A stretch of DNA of 64,000 bases, taken from positions 315,001-379,000 of the forward strand of contig NC_060022.1 in NCBI RefSeq assembly GCF_021134715.1, given 5' to 3'. The notes below the pieces were generated by a model. It was not told the DNA's origin. It did no database searches and was given only the letters and a program-made list of their open reading frames with translations. The DNA comes from Daphnia pulex. Taxonomy: Eukaryota; Arthropoda; Branchiopoda; Diplostraca; Daphniidae. Each line of letters opens with the position of its first letter. The first letter of the stretch is position 1. Positions 35,490 to 45,614 of the stretch are shown here, in pieces. The translations under genes were made by a program, and so were the position numbers.

Positions 35490-36450
35490 AATTATATCGA
35501 TTATCGATATCTTAAACAAAGCATGACAAAATGGCTAAATAGAATATTAGTGTCGTCTGCTGCTTTCGGTGTTTGAAACTCGAAAGTTTCGAAAAAGAGA
35601 CAAAACTATAATTCTTCTGAAGAAAACTGAGTCATCACTTTTTTGGAAACCTACCGTGGCTGCACGGAAAACAGCACAACAAATTATTATAGCTTAAATG
35701 TGGTCGTCGTTCAACTCTGATGTCAAGTTTCTTTATAGTTCCGCTTAATTACTCACTCCTTGCTGTTTAACAGGTAAATTAAACCAATAATACAAATGGG
35801 ATGATTACAGGAATATGGGATCGTAAACAAGAGTTAAAATCTGTTCCATCACATTTGTGAAATTTTAGTGTATGACTAGCATCTTTCATGTAAGCTCTCT
35901 GTCGATGCAGTACAGTTTGTTTTCACTATCATTTTCATTGTGGAGATTTGAGGCCTGAGCCAATCTTTGTAACAACAAGATTTGCTAGTTTTGTTTGTGC
36001 TAGCATTGATCTGACATCACAACAATTTCAGTGTCATCGTAAGGATAGCTAATGATTTTTCTTACTTTTATTCCTGTGACCTGCTAGATATTTTAATGAT
36101 TCATTACTTGAACAAATGCAGTGCATTACATGGAAACCTTTGATTCTCACATTTATTAAAATAAGAGTTTACCCACTATCTCGTTTTCAACTTTTCCTCA
36201 TTTGTTGTTTCTGTAAATATTTTTCCTAATACATTTTTAATTTTTCATTTAGATAAACCGAGACAAACAGCATCCTGATTGGAGAATCCAATGTCGATCG
36301 AGTTACGTCATGTGAATGTGGGTGTATTCACGAGGACTCCCTTTTTCCTAGCCTGCCTGGTGGATTCAACTTCTCTTCGAAAGGAGCACTTGTGGATGCC
36401 TGGCTGTATTTCCCAGGCTTTAAAGGTAGGACAAATTTATCTCTATTCTT
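35490..36450 (+). repeat. Right copy of a 1-kb inverted duplication
   Basis: Plus-strand counterpart of 12,830-13,850 read on the minus strand. Shared blocks: ATTAGTGTCGTCTGCT near 35,550, CGTGGCTGCACGGAAAA near 35,655, TGCTGTTTAACAGGTAAATT near 35,760, GGTGTATTCACGAGGAC near 36,320, GGTAGGACAA near 36,425. Exon-like blocks keep GT donors in both copies. The two copies bracket most of the structural-protein cluster. Small indels break the reading frame between copies, so a protein product is doubtful. Confidence 0.65.
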
Positions 36451-36885
36451 TGTCTTTGACTGTTTGGTGGCGTTGAATCGTAAAGTACGGAGTACGATTA
36501 CAGAGTTTACAGAGCTAGGCTTTTGACTGGAACTGTTTTCTCTTGCCGTTTTCGTTTACTCAGTCGGGGATCATTAAATTAGTCATTTGTAGAACGTATG
36601 TTGATCAGGCCTGTTTTTGTTACCTATGTCTTTGGGTAAACAATCAAATTTGAAAATATTTTCACTTTTACTAGTTTACTAGTTGGACTTAAAATGTTAT
36701 GACTAAGAGGACTGCAGTCCTGCACCGGCACTTCCTGGTTTTTGTTAGTACAACAGACAAGAGGTAGTCGTATGCAACAGAAATAAAAACGAGTTATTCT
36801 TTTTGTTTTATGAAATGTTTATTATCAGAATGAAATCTTGATCAATCAGGACAGAAATTTAAGTTAAGGAGATTTTTGTTTGGTA

Positions 36886-37713
36886 TCAGGCGGTGAACCA
36901 GTGATCCTCGTGCTTCAGGGAAAGAGTTCCGAGGTGTTCGTTGATGCGGAACTGTCGACCGCGACGGATCCAGCGGATTTTCAGGTTTTCGTAAAAGATG
37001 TTCCATTCGTTGTGATCGTAGTTCATGTCGACGTAAGCGTCCACCATCAAGTCCGGATAGGTGCGATCGCAATGCTCGCGTATCTTTTTGACGTCACGAT
37101 CGAATAGGATCAGATCCACCAAAATCGGGTCAAAGAGAAGCACTTCTGTCGGATACGAACGAGTCCAGGGCCACGGGCGAACTGGGCAATAAATGACGGC
37201 CACTCGATTACCTCGAATCACTTTGGAGAATCCGGTATTATCGGCCGTTTCAATCTTGAGTGTCAAGTAATTGTTCGACAACTCTTCCACCAGCTGGAGT
37301 AGTTCGCGGCGGAATTCCCCGACATCCGGAATATTAATGCTGTCGCACGGCCCTCGAGTCAGAATCTTTTTGCTTTGCGACATCTCCAAGTTTTGTCGGT
37401 ATTCCTTGACGCTGAAATCCAATTTGTAAGTCGAGTCTTGTTCAACAATTTCCTCATAGTGGAGCTGGCTATTGCGCGGAAGAGGGTGGGATTCTCGGTA
37501 AAGGTGTTCCAGCGCGTTGAGTCGTTCGCAAAGTTCAGTGGCGACATCGAGATTGGCGTAGATTTTGTTAACTACCATTTTACCACCAGGTGCTCCAGCA
37601 GTCGCTTGGGTGATTTTGAGGATGGCTCCGTGATGCGCATCTGGTTTGCAGTAAATGCTGAAGTCTTTCGAGCGAATCGTAAATTTTCTGAAGAAAGTGA
37701 AGTAAGGCGACAT
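36886..37713 (-). CDS. Single-exon protein with a possible Pur-alpha-like domain (275 aa)
   Basis: Intronless. The open frame extends to 37779, but that ATG lies only about 15 b past the TATA box (37794-37801), so it should not be in the mRNA; MSPYFTFFRK at 37713 is the better start. Residues 10-75 (SKDFSIYCKPDAHHGAILKI, then TQATAG, MVVNKIYANLDVATELCERL) resemble one PUR repeat, as in FYLDVKQN-KGRFLKI of Pur-alpha, a single-stranded DNA/RNA-binding fold. This is a pattern judgement. The rest (VRPWPWTRSYPTEVLLFDPI, MNYDHNEWNIFYENLKIRWI) is unrecognised. No signal peptide, so it stands out among secreted neighbours. Confidence 0.7.
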   Translation of the reverse strand: MSPYFTFFRKFTIRSKDFSIYCKPDAHHGAILKITQATAGAPGGKMVVNKIYANLDVATELCERLNALEHLYRESHPLPRNSQLHYEEIVEQDSTYKLDFSVKEYRQNLEMSQSKKILTRGPCDSINIPDVGEFRRELLQLVEELSNNYLTLKIETADNTGFSKVIRGNRVAVIYCPVRPWPWTRSYPTEVLLFDPILVDLILFDRDVKKIREHCDRTYPDLMVDAYVDMNYDHNEWNIFYENLKIRWIRRGRQFRINEHLGTLSLKHEDHWFTA

Positions 37714-37793
37714 TTTTCGGACAGTGAGTTTGTTTTGAAGTTGAAAGGGTTCGAACAACGACAACATTTGGAATTGCACAAGCTATAGCGAAG

Positions 37794-37801
37794 CTTATAT
37801 A
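37794..37801 (-). promoter_or_regulatory. TATA box of the Pur-like gene
   Basis: TATATAAG on the minus strand. A start about 30 b downstream falls near 37,770, which decides between the two candidate ATGs. Confidence 0.65.
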
Positions 37802-38124
37802 GACTGTGGTGGTGTTGCTCGAGTGTGCAAATCAATTTTCCCGATGTATTTCATTTTTAACTTTATAGGCTTGTTTTTAATTCATTTCAATTTTGTTGGG
37901 ATAATAGTATCGTAATTAAACCAAAGTTGTTCAGTTATACCTGATTTTATTAGGTTCCCGCAAATTTTTAAATTTCAAGTTTTCATCGATCGTTACTGGA
38001 TTACAGTATTAGACTTGTGCTTTGTGCTATATGACGCATTTTCAGACATCAATCCGGAGTCAATCCGATACTCGGAATCCCATAATTACATAGCGTTATA
38101 GAGAAAATACGATCATACGATATT

Positions 38125-39559
38125 TTAAATAATTTTATTTCGTTTAAATATGATTGAATAGACTGGGCCTTTAATCAGATGGGTTGAACCAGTTTTCGTC
38201 GGCAACCCAGTTGACGGCGGTGTTATCGAGAATGGAGTCCGAGTAAGATTCGCGGTTAACATTGCCAATATCCTTTGGTTTCGGTCCAACTTGTCTTTGG
38301 CTGCCACTCTTGGAAAAGCTGCTATTATTTATAACTAACAAAAGTTTGAAATGATTTATAAAAATATTATTTGTTACCTGAAAGAGTAACTACCGTCGTC
38401 TCTTTTCTCGATGACTGAGTCATCGCCATCTATTGGATTCATCTCGTATTTTAGTTTGTGCTCGGGCATTGGGAGAGGAGTGGGCAAATGGTCACCGGTG
38501 GCCTGAAAACCGTTTTCATCGGCAACCCAGTTGACAGTCAAGACGACGCCATCGGAAGTAGTGAAGGAGTAAGATTTGTAGGAAACTGTGTCGATATCTT
38601 CAGGCTTAGGTCCAACTTGTTTCTGGCTGCCTCTCTCGCAGAGTTTTTTGGTGCCATCCTCACTCTTGAAACTGTCGAGTATTTTAGACGATTTAGTTAG
38701 AAGATGATACATATGTACGTGCACTAGAAATGAGTAAATGAACTTACTCGAAAGAGTTGCGGCCATCAGCGTTCATTTTGCTGACACAAAAATAGGATCG
38801 TTTGAGAGCAGCGAAGAAACCAGCGTTCTTTAATGCGGTGAGAAGACGGTGAAGTTTGTGCTCGGGCATAGGAGGAGGTGTGGGCAAATGATCGCTGATT
38901 GACCTGTTTGTTTTCGCTGCAACAACGACTTTTGTACCGTTGGTGCCATCTAGATTTTTGCGTAATATATTTTTGTGATTATCAGTCTTCATTCGTTTGT
39001 GGGCCCGAATCAGATTAGGATGAGGCTCAGGGTCTCCCCTTTTCCAAGGCGGAAATATATTACCAACCGTACCGCTACTAGCGCTGTAAGAGTGAAATTT
39101 TATCGGCACGCTTCCGACATCTTCGTATTTTCGTTCGATGTGTTTTTGACTTCCTTCCTTCTCCTGCTTGGTACCGTCTTCTGTAATAACCGCGTATTAA
39201 TCGTTAAGTGATTTACCTTTGCTGTAACTTTTTAGTTTTTACCACTTTCAAATCTAAGTGTCTGGCTGTCGCTCTCATCTAATTCGACCGGGGCAGTGTA
39301 AGTGACGACCAGCAGACCCAAAAGTAAAACAATTTTGCTGAACTAAATGCAACCATTAAACGTGCGTTAAAAATGGGTGTCAATATTTTTCAGAATAAAG
39401 GAGAAAACGTAAAGTAAAAAAAAACAAAAAACAAAACAGAGTTAGTAGTATGTTCTCGGAACGAAAATGATTTACGGTACCATTCTCAATGTCTTTCTCT
39501 CCATTTTTTCGTATGTTGTTGATTAGTCGCAGACTTTTGGGATACTTGTTGATTTTCAT
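38125..39559 (-). CDS. Multi-domain R&R cuticular protein, last domain frameshifted (about 343 aa)
   Basis: Exons (minus): 39559-39546 (MKINN, tentative), 39337-39243, 39180-38748, 38671-38378, 38320-38125. Signal peptide KIVLLLGLLVVTYTAP. Each domain begins FESEDGTK or similar plus GSQK. Exon 4 carries a good RR-1 domain (SYSFTTSDGVVLTVNWVADE followed by NGFQATGDHLP), which in this family binds chitin. The exon 3 domain is degenerate (no ADENGF) and carries an unusual HPNLIRAHKRMKTDNHKNIL insert. In exon 5, a one-base deletion in the GPKPEDI region (near 38,280) shifts the frame, so ADENW and the end of the domain are lost and translation runs to a foreign tail. Exons 4 and 5 join with a TAGCAG tandem acceptor. 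It is possibly decaying. Confidence 0.6.
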
Positions 39560-40057
39560 TACTTACTCTTCGTATTTATGTACATGATGGTATACTCTGT
39601 GTGCCAGTCGAATTAATACGGTGCAAATATTAATACGGCAGTATATTTGGAATGCCCTGTGTTTTGCTGCGTTTGTTCAGGTGTTGGGAGACTAACAGAG
39701 TCGATGACATAAGGTTCGATAAACTGACCTCATTATACAATCCGCTTCTATTCATCAAACCAACTGAAACAACACGGCTGTTACCGATGACTCAGTATAT
39801 TCAGATATACATTCATTATTCTATGCGAGTTCAACGTTACATTCTGTAGTTTACTACTTTGTTTATTTAAAATCTAATTCTCTGGAGATTATTTACTTCT
39901 TGCCGATATTAGATTTACTGCCAAAATTCAAATACATAACACAAACAAAAAATTCTTAACGATCAGGTTTCATATATTTCCGGTATTAACAAAGCAGTTA
40001 TTAACACTTCTGAGCCATGCCGAAGATATAATTTAAAGTAATCAAATCGTCAATTTT
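39560..40057. other. Intergenic; P3 3' flank
   Basis: No gene. 39,963-40,050 (AGGTTTCATATATTTCCGG and onward) matches the 3' flank of P2 at about 31,648-31,735, so the P duplication included flanking DNA. Confidence 0.55.
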
Positions 40058-41881
40058 TTAAATGGGTCTTATAGTCGCAGTAGTATGAGACGCCGAATTG
40101 TAGAAATGGACAGCAAGATAGACAGCTGCTGGTGCGTGATACTGGTGGATTTCGTATTGGGGAGCAACTGGAACTGGGACGGGCTGGGCGTAAGGAGCGG
40201 CGACGGGCACCTCAACGGCGAACTTTTCAACGTTGACTTTGGTCGGGTGTTGGACGGTCACCTGGGGCGTGATTTCGGAGACGGTGCGGGCGGGAGCCAA
40301 AACTTTGGACTTTTGGACGAAGGATTCCTGTCCGACGGTTTTGGTCTGGGCCAATCCCATGAAGTCAAAGTTGGTGACGTGAGCACCGGCGCCCAAGTTG
40401 GGCTTCATGATGGTGGAAGTGTGTCCGACGACGACGGGAGTCTCGGCGTAGTGTACCCTGGTCTCGAAGGCCTGGGGGACAACATGGACTGGGGCAGGTG
40501 CGGCATAAGCGACCGGGGCAGGTGCGGCATAGGCAACTGGGGCCGGGGCAGCGTAGGTAATTGGGGCTGGAGCAGCAACAGCTACTGGTACGGGAGCGGG
40601 AGCGGGAGCAGAGATGGGTGCGGGGAAGTCGTATTCAACTTTGACGGGAGCGGCAACCTGGACGACTGGAGCTGGTGCGGCATAAACAACGGGAGCAGCA
40701 ACAGCGACAACTGGGGTTGGAGCCGGGGCGGAGATAGGAGCGGGGAAGTCGTATTCAACCTTAACTGGTGCAGGTGCGGCATAGGTGATTGGTGCTGGGG
40801 CAGTTACAACAACTGGTGCCGGAGCTGGAGCAGAGATGGGTGCAGGGAAGTCGTACTCGATCTTGACTGGTGCAGCAACCCGGATGACTGGGGCTGGTGC
40901 TGGGGCAGCAATCGGTCCTAAAATGTCGTATTCTACTTTAACTGGTGTTGGGGCTGGTTTTGCTATTACAGCGGGGAAATCGTAAGTGATTTGGGGTTGA
41001 ACGGCATTGGCGACGGGCTCAGGGACGGCGTAGGTCAGGGCAGCCGGGTAAGGGACTGGGGCAGCGGCATAGGCCACGGCAGCAACTACATGGGCATACT
41101 GTACGGCCGAGTTGACCAAGTTAAGCGGTGCGGCCGATGCGGCGGCAACAAAAAGAGTGACTAAAATCTGTCAAAAGGAAATCAATGTCATCAGTTTATA
41201 AAATTAAAGCAATATTTTTTAAGAGTGTCAGTGTTGTGACCGATCTTAATTTTTTTTACCGCGATTCCGGTCCCGATCACAGAAAAAAAAACAATCTTGG
41301 TAGCGATTGCGATTCCACTTGAAGATCGCGGTCGCGGTTGATTTCTTTATTTTATTTATTTTCTTTCTTAATCGCGGTACAAATTTTACCTATGTCATAT
41401 CCGGTTTTCATTGCTACTTAAAACTAGAATCGCTACGTATAAAAACATCTGCTAATAATTCAACGAAACAGTCTGCAAAATATTTCGGGTTCACACATAT
41501 ATCAGATTATTATGGTCTTTCTTGGGCTTGGATTTACAACACAGATGTGAATTTCACAATTAATTGAAAATCAAAAGCTTAATATCGACTGCTCGAGTAT
41601 AATAAGTATGTATTGAATAACAAAAACATAATGAGAATAATAAGAATAACAATGTCCACCAGGCAGGTAACATTCGCCTTGGCGAATCCTTTATAAAAAA
41701 AAAAAAATGTCCACCACGAATATGCTAGGACAGATTAATATACTTGAGAATCCAAGCGCGGTATAAAAGTTGTTTTGTTTCCTTTCCTTTTAACTTAGCA
41801 ACTTCTATCAGGCCTAGTATAACAATAACAATACAAATACTCACAACAAAATCGACTTACCATCCTTAATTCCCAGTTCAT
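40058..41881 (-). CDS. Ala/Pro-rich secreted matrix protein P3, with replaced first exon (376 aa)
   Basis: Exon 2 41167-40058 is a P-family body with signal core [28 protein letters not shown] units and the conserved C-terminal domain. No MNPL exon is found at the usual distance; homology to P1/P2 stops in the intron near 41,225. The nearest usable exon is 41881-41861 (MNWELRM, donor GTAAGT, phase 0), which is the first exon of the R&R gene family (MNWEPRL at 45286). The joined start MNWELRMILVTLFVAAASAA is a good signal peptide. Both family cysteines are gone: AVQYAH instead of AVPCAH, and the C-terminus reads HFYNSASHTT instead of HFHNGIPC. Transcription from a cuticular-gene promoter is inferred. 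Confidence 0.65.
41396..41640 (+). repeat. Promoter-upstream repeat, copy 1
   Basis: Diverged copy lying inside the proposed P3 intron. It starts ATCCGGTTTTCATTGCTA and shares TATGGTCTTTCTTGGGC and AATATCGACTGCTCGAGTAT with the other copies. Confidence 0.6.
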
Positions 41882-41922
41882 GTTTTTTTTTCGGATGTTG
41901 TTGAATATGTAACAGTCCGTTA

Positions 41923-42031
41923 CTGTGTAATAAAGAGTATACAAATGGAATGTATAAATGCTGTCTGCTCAATAGGGTACATATACAGCGGTAGCATAAC
42001 AAGTGGGGTGCTTGCTCCTCTTTTATATATA
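41923..42031 (-). promoter_or_regulatory. Promoter of P3, shared with the R&R gene
   Basis: Read on the minus strand, ACAGTAACGGACTG near 41,920 looks like an initiator, with a TATA-like CATTTATACATTCC about 30 b upstream; both are also present at 45,329-45,365. A stronger box TATATATAAAAG is at 42031-42020 and is missing in the other copy. Confidence 0.5.
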
Positions 42032-42221
42032 CCTCTATGTATCTGCAGTTCTGCATGCCATACAATTTGATATAATTAGTCGCGATCGTCATACTTCTTC
42101 AACAACTGGTTCACAGTTGTCAATTGTATCGAATTGTATAGCAACGGGTTGCTTTGAAGTTCTAGTGCTAGTGACGCGCGGACGTTATCAGCAACCATTC
42201 AATGTTTATTGGCTCCCGTAT

Positions 42222-42500
42222 GCCGTATCCGGTTTTCAGTGCTAGTTAGAACTGGAATTGTATTAAAGTATACAAACATCTGCGGGGTTAACGACACAGT
42301 CTGCGCAACACTCCGGGTTGACACATTTTACAGGGTGTTATGGTCTTTCTTGGGCATTTCCAACACAGTCGAAAGCGACTGAAGGTGTATTCCAAAGTCG
42401 CTTATTAAGAATTAAAGCTTTATATCGACTGTTCAAATATAATTAGGATACGAATTGAATAATAAAACAATGAGAATAATAACATTAACAATATGTCCTC
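42222..42500 (+). repeat. Promoter-upstream repeat, copy 2
   Basis: Starts GTATCCGGTTTTCAGTGCTA. Very close to copy 4 (45,615), and sits the same distance upstream of a MNWE exon. Confidence 0.7.
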
Positions 42501-44199
42501 CACGAATTTGCTAGTGCAGAAAATAGACTTGAGAATCCAAGCACGGTGGAAATGTTTGTTTTTTTGTTTGTTTTTTTTACTGAAAAGTCATCTAAAGATA
42601 ACCTTTCCCCTTGATTTCTGCAATGTCTTTCCATCACTTTCCAGGTCCTATTTCAATATCCAGTCGTGTTATTTTTTTCTCTTTGGTTTATTGCGTTGTA
42701 ACCTGCCTGTCAACGCATCGCTACTTAATTTTCAGTTCGCCTACACTCTCTTTTTGTTTTTACTTGGGATTTTTTTGTGTGACATGCAAGGCGCGTTACG
42801 TGTGCCAGTCGATTGGAGATGATTATACTTCCGAATTACTTTTGCCGCTCATTCTACTAACACCAATACCAGTAGTACACGTATAAGACTTAAGGTTAGC
42901 GTTCTCTCCATTTGGTTCTTTTGCCGTTCTCCATCTTTTTGTTTCTCCATTGAATGACGCCTCTCTGGTTAATTGCCTATGCATGCTGAGCTTTGCAGCA
43001 GTCAAACCAAATCCGTATTATATGATGATTCGCATATAAAATTGCGGTAAACTAAGACTCGCTATGCCTATCATTGTCATTCTCAAAACCCCGGATGTGT
43101 GGGCATGCTATAGAAATGAGGTCAGCACGTATGTCATAGCTGTCATACTGCTGCATACTTATTTTTCAACTGGGCAACAGTAGCTATAGTATCTTAGTAA
43201 CTTGTTGATTGTATACAACCTTATTATTAAGTTATTGACCCGTTCGCAATAAGTGGCACGTAAACTTCTAGTGAGAACACAGATGTTGGTTTACAAACAA
43301 ACCTGTGTTTGTTTATCCGGTTTTCAGTATACTATGGTTAAAACTGGAACACCAGCATACAAACATATGTGAGTTCAACATTCTGGTACACATTCTGTGC
43401 AACATTCTAGGTTTACTCATATTTACGGGTTGTTGCTATGACATATTTTATTTTATGACGATGTATTTTTCGTATTTTGTAATTTTTTTAAAACCTGGGG
43501 ATACGTGTACCGCGCTATGATAAGTGCACATCTCGATGTGAATGGACCACAAAGATATTCGATCACCGAGCGTCACCGAGCCATACAATCAGAGCCGAAG
43601 CCACTTCTAAATGAGCCCTAACATGAAATTATTAAAAATTTAAATTAATTTTAATGAAGAACGAAACAGAGATGAAAGTGAGGAAAAGTTAGGCATCCTA
43701 TTATACAGGGAATAAGCAAACTGATGTAAAAAATAAAATTAGGTTCAGTTAGGACGATTCAGGATTAAAACCGATTACCACAATGTCGATGCACTGCTGC
43801 TATATCTTTATTTCGGGAGAGGAGGGATCCAGCAAGTAACGAATAACAGTTTTTATCAAGGTTCAATCTATTTTTGAACGCTGTTTGAGAACACTATGTA
43901 AGTTAATTGTTAGATAGGGCGAGACTTGAATCGTGGGTACCGGTTGGTACAAAACGGATCCTGTAAATATTTGTCCGGATTCTCGAATCATGCTGGATGA
44001 ACAATGATTTCGACGTAAAAGAACTTGCAAGAAAATTTACATATCAAGTGAAAGTGAAACAAAGAAACGCGAATTACCTTAAGTTTAGCGACCCTCTACA
44101 ACAATAATTCAAAGATAATTCTTTTTACCCGCAGGTAAATTGCTGTGTATTTTATTTATGATTTCTGCCAATAGTTGCGGGTTATGTATAAGAACAAGT
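42501..44199. other. Intergenic
   Basis: Apart from repeat copy 3, no gene. Open frames at 42,493-42,886 overlap in several phases and are not accepted. Confidence 0.45.
43313..43470 (+). repeat. Promoter-upstream repeat, copy 3 (partial)
   Basis: Starts ATCCGGTTTTCAGTATAC and keeps only the first half of the unit. No MNWE exon follows, so it is an orphan fragment. Confidence 0.55.
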
Positions 44200-45286
44200 T
44201 CACAGGAGACGGGCAGCCTTTAAGTCGGCGAGCATCCTGACGACGTGCTCGGGCATGGGGGGAGGAGTGGGCAAATGGTCACCGGTGGCCTGGAATCCGT
44301 TCTCATCGGCGACCCAGTTGACAGTGATGACGACGCCATCGGGAGTGGTGAAGGAGTAAGATCCCTTGGGAGCAGCCAATAGACCAGCGTTATTCGCACC
44401 AGCGAGGAGGCGGAGAAGCCTCTGCTGGGGCATGCGAGGAGTGGGCAAACGATTACCGGTGTCCTGGATTCCGTTTGCCTTGGCAACCCAGTTGACGGTC
44501 AATGTGACGCCTTCGGGAGATATGTAGGAGTAAGATCCTTTGGGAGGAGCTTTGCGACCAACGTTGTTCGCACCAGAAGTCAGAAGGCGGAGAAGCCTGT
44601 GTTCGGGCATGGGAGGAGGAGTGGGCAAATGGTCGCCGGTGGCCTGGAAACCGTTTTCATCGGCGATCCAGTTGACGGTGATGACGACGCCATCGGGAGA
44701 GGTGTACGAGTAAGATCCGCGGGAAACGGTGCCGATATCCTCGGGTTGAGGTCCGACTTGATTCTGGCTGCCGCTCTCTGAGACTTTGGTGTCATCCTCA
44801 CTCTCGAAACTGTAGAAACCCGTCACAATTAGTTGTGCGTCATCATTTAAATTAAATTGTCAATTGTCAAACTACACATGTCGGTCGCATTGACAACTTA
44901 CTCAAATGAGTAGCTTCCATCAGCGTTCATTTCATGGATGGATGAAACGAAGTCAATTAGCTCCTTCTCTCCTTGTGGTGCAGCAAAAGCCACGATCAAG
45001 AAAGCGAGAGCAACGATCTAGTATAATGCAAGGTATTAAAAAAGAAGGGATTGAGAAAAAAGCCGAGCAATAAAAAAAAAGCTGACAATGCACGAAAGCA
45101 AAAAGTAAAACGTACAATTTACAAATTGAACTATGCAAACATTAAACGAATTTGTTTCAATAATTTGTCCAAATTGCCATACAAGGGAAAACAATTTATA
45201 GATTTGGCCTAATTTTAAAAGAATAACAATACAAATACTCGGAAGTCGGAACAATATAAACTTACCAATCTTGGTTCCCAGTTCAT
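44200..45286 (-). CDS. R&R cuticular protein with three RR-1-like domains (248 aa)
   Basis: Exons (minus): 45286-45266 (MNWEPRL), 45017-44902, 44809-44200; phases 0 and 2. Signal peptide MNWEPRLIVALAFLIVAFAA. Domain 1: MNADGSYSFDFESEDDTK, GSQNQVGPQPEDIG, then SYSYTSPDGVVITVNWIADE followed by NGFQATGDHLP, a full Rebers-Riddiford RR-1 consensus. Domains 2 and 3 repeat the second half: SYSYISPEGVTLTVNWVAKA (degenerate, lacking DENGF) and SYSFTTPDGVVITVNWVADE. PTPPPMPEH linkers separate them. R&R domains bind chitin, so this is a cuticle matrix protein with possibly two working sites. Neighbour at 38.1 kb is a relative. Confidence 0.85.
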
Positions 45287-45328
45287 GTTTTTTTTTCGTA
45301 CGTTGTTGAATATGTAACAGTCCGTTAC

Positions 45329-45365
45329 TGTGTTATAGGGAGTATACAAATGGAATGTATAAATG
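45329..45365 (-). promoter_or_regulatory. Promoter of the R&R gene
   Basis: Initiator-like ACAGT at about 45,331-45,327 and TATA-like TTTATACA about 30 b upstream. The region is duplicated upstream of P3. Confidence 0.5.
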
Positions 45366-45614
45366 CCGTCTATTGCCAACTAGGGTAGAGTTAAAGTGTT
45401 AGTTTGTTAGTGTAACAAGTGTAGAGTGCTCGCTCCACTTATGTATCTGCAGTTCTCCATGCCATACAGTTAGTCACGAACGTCATACTTCTTCAACAAC
45501 TGGTTCACAGTTGTCGATTGTATCGAATTGTATAGCAATAGGTTGTTTTGAAGTCCTTACGATAGTGACGCGCGGATGTTATCAGCAACCATTCAATGTT
45601 TATTGGCTCCCGTA

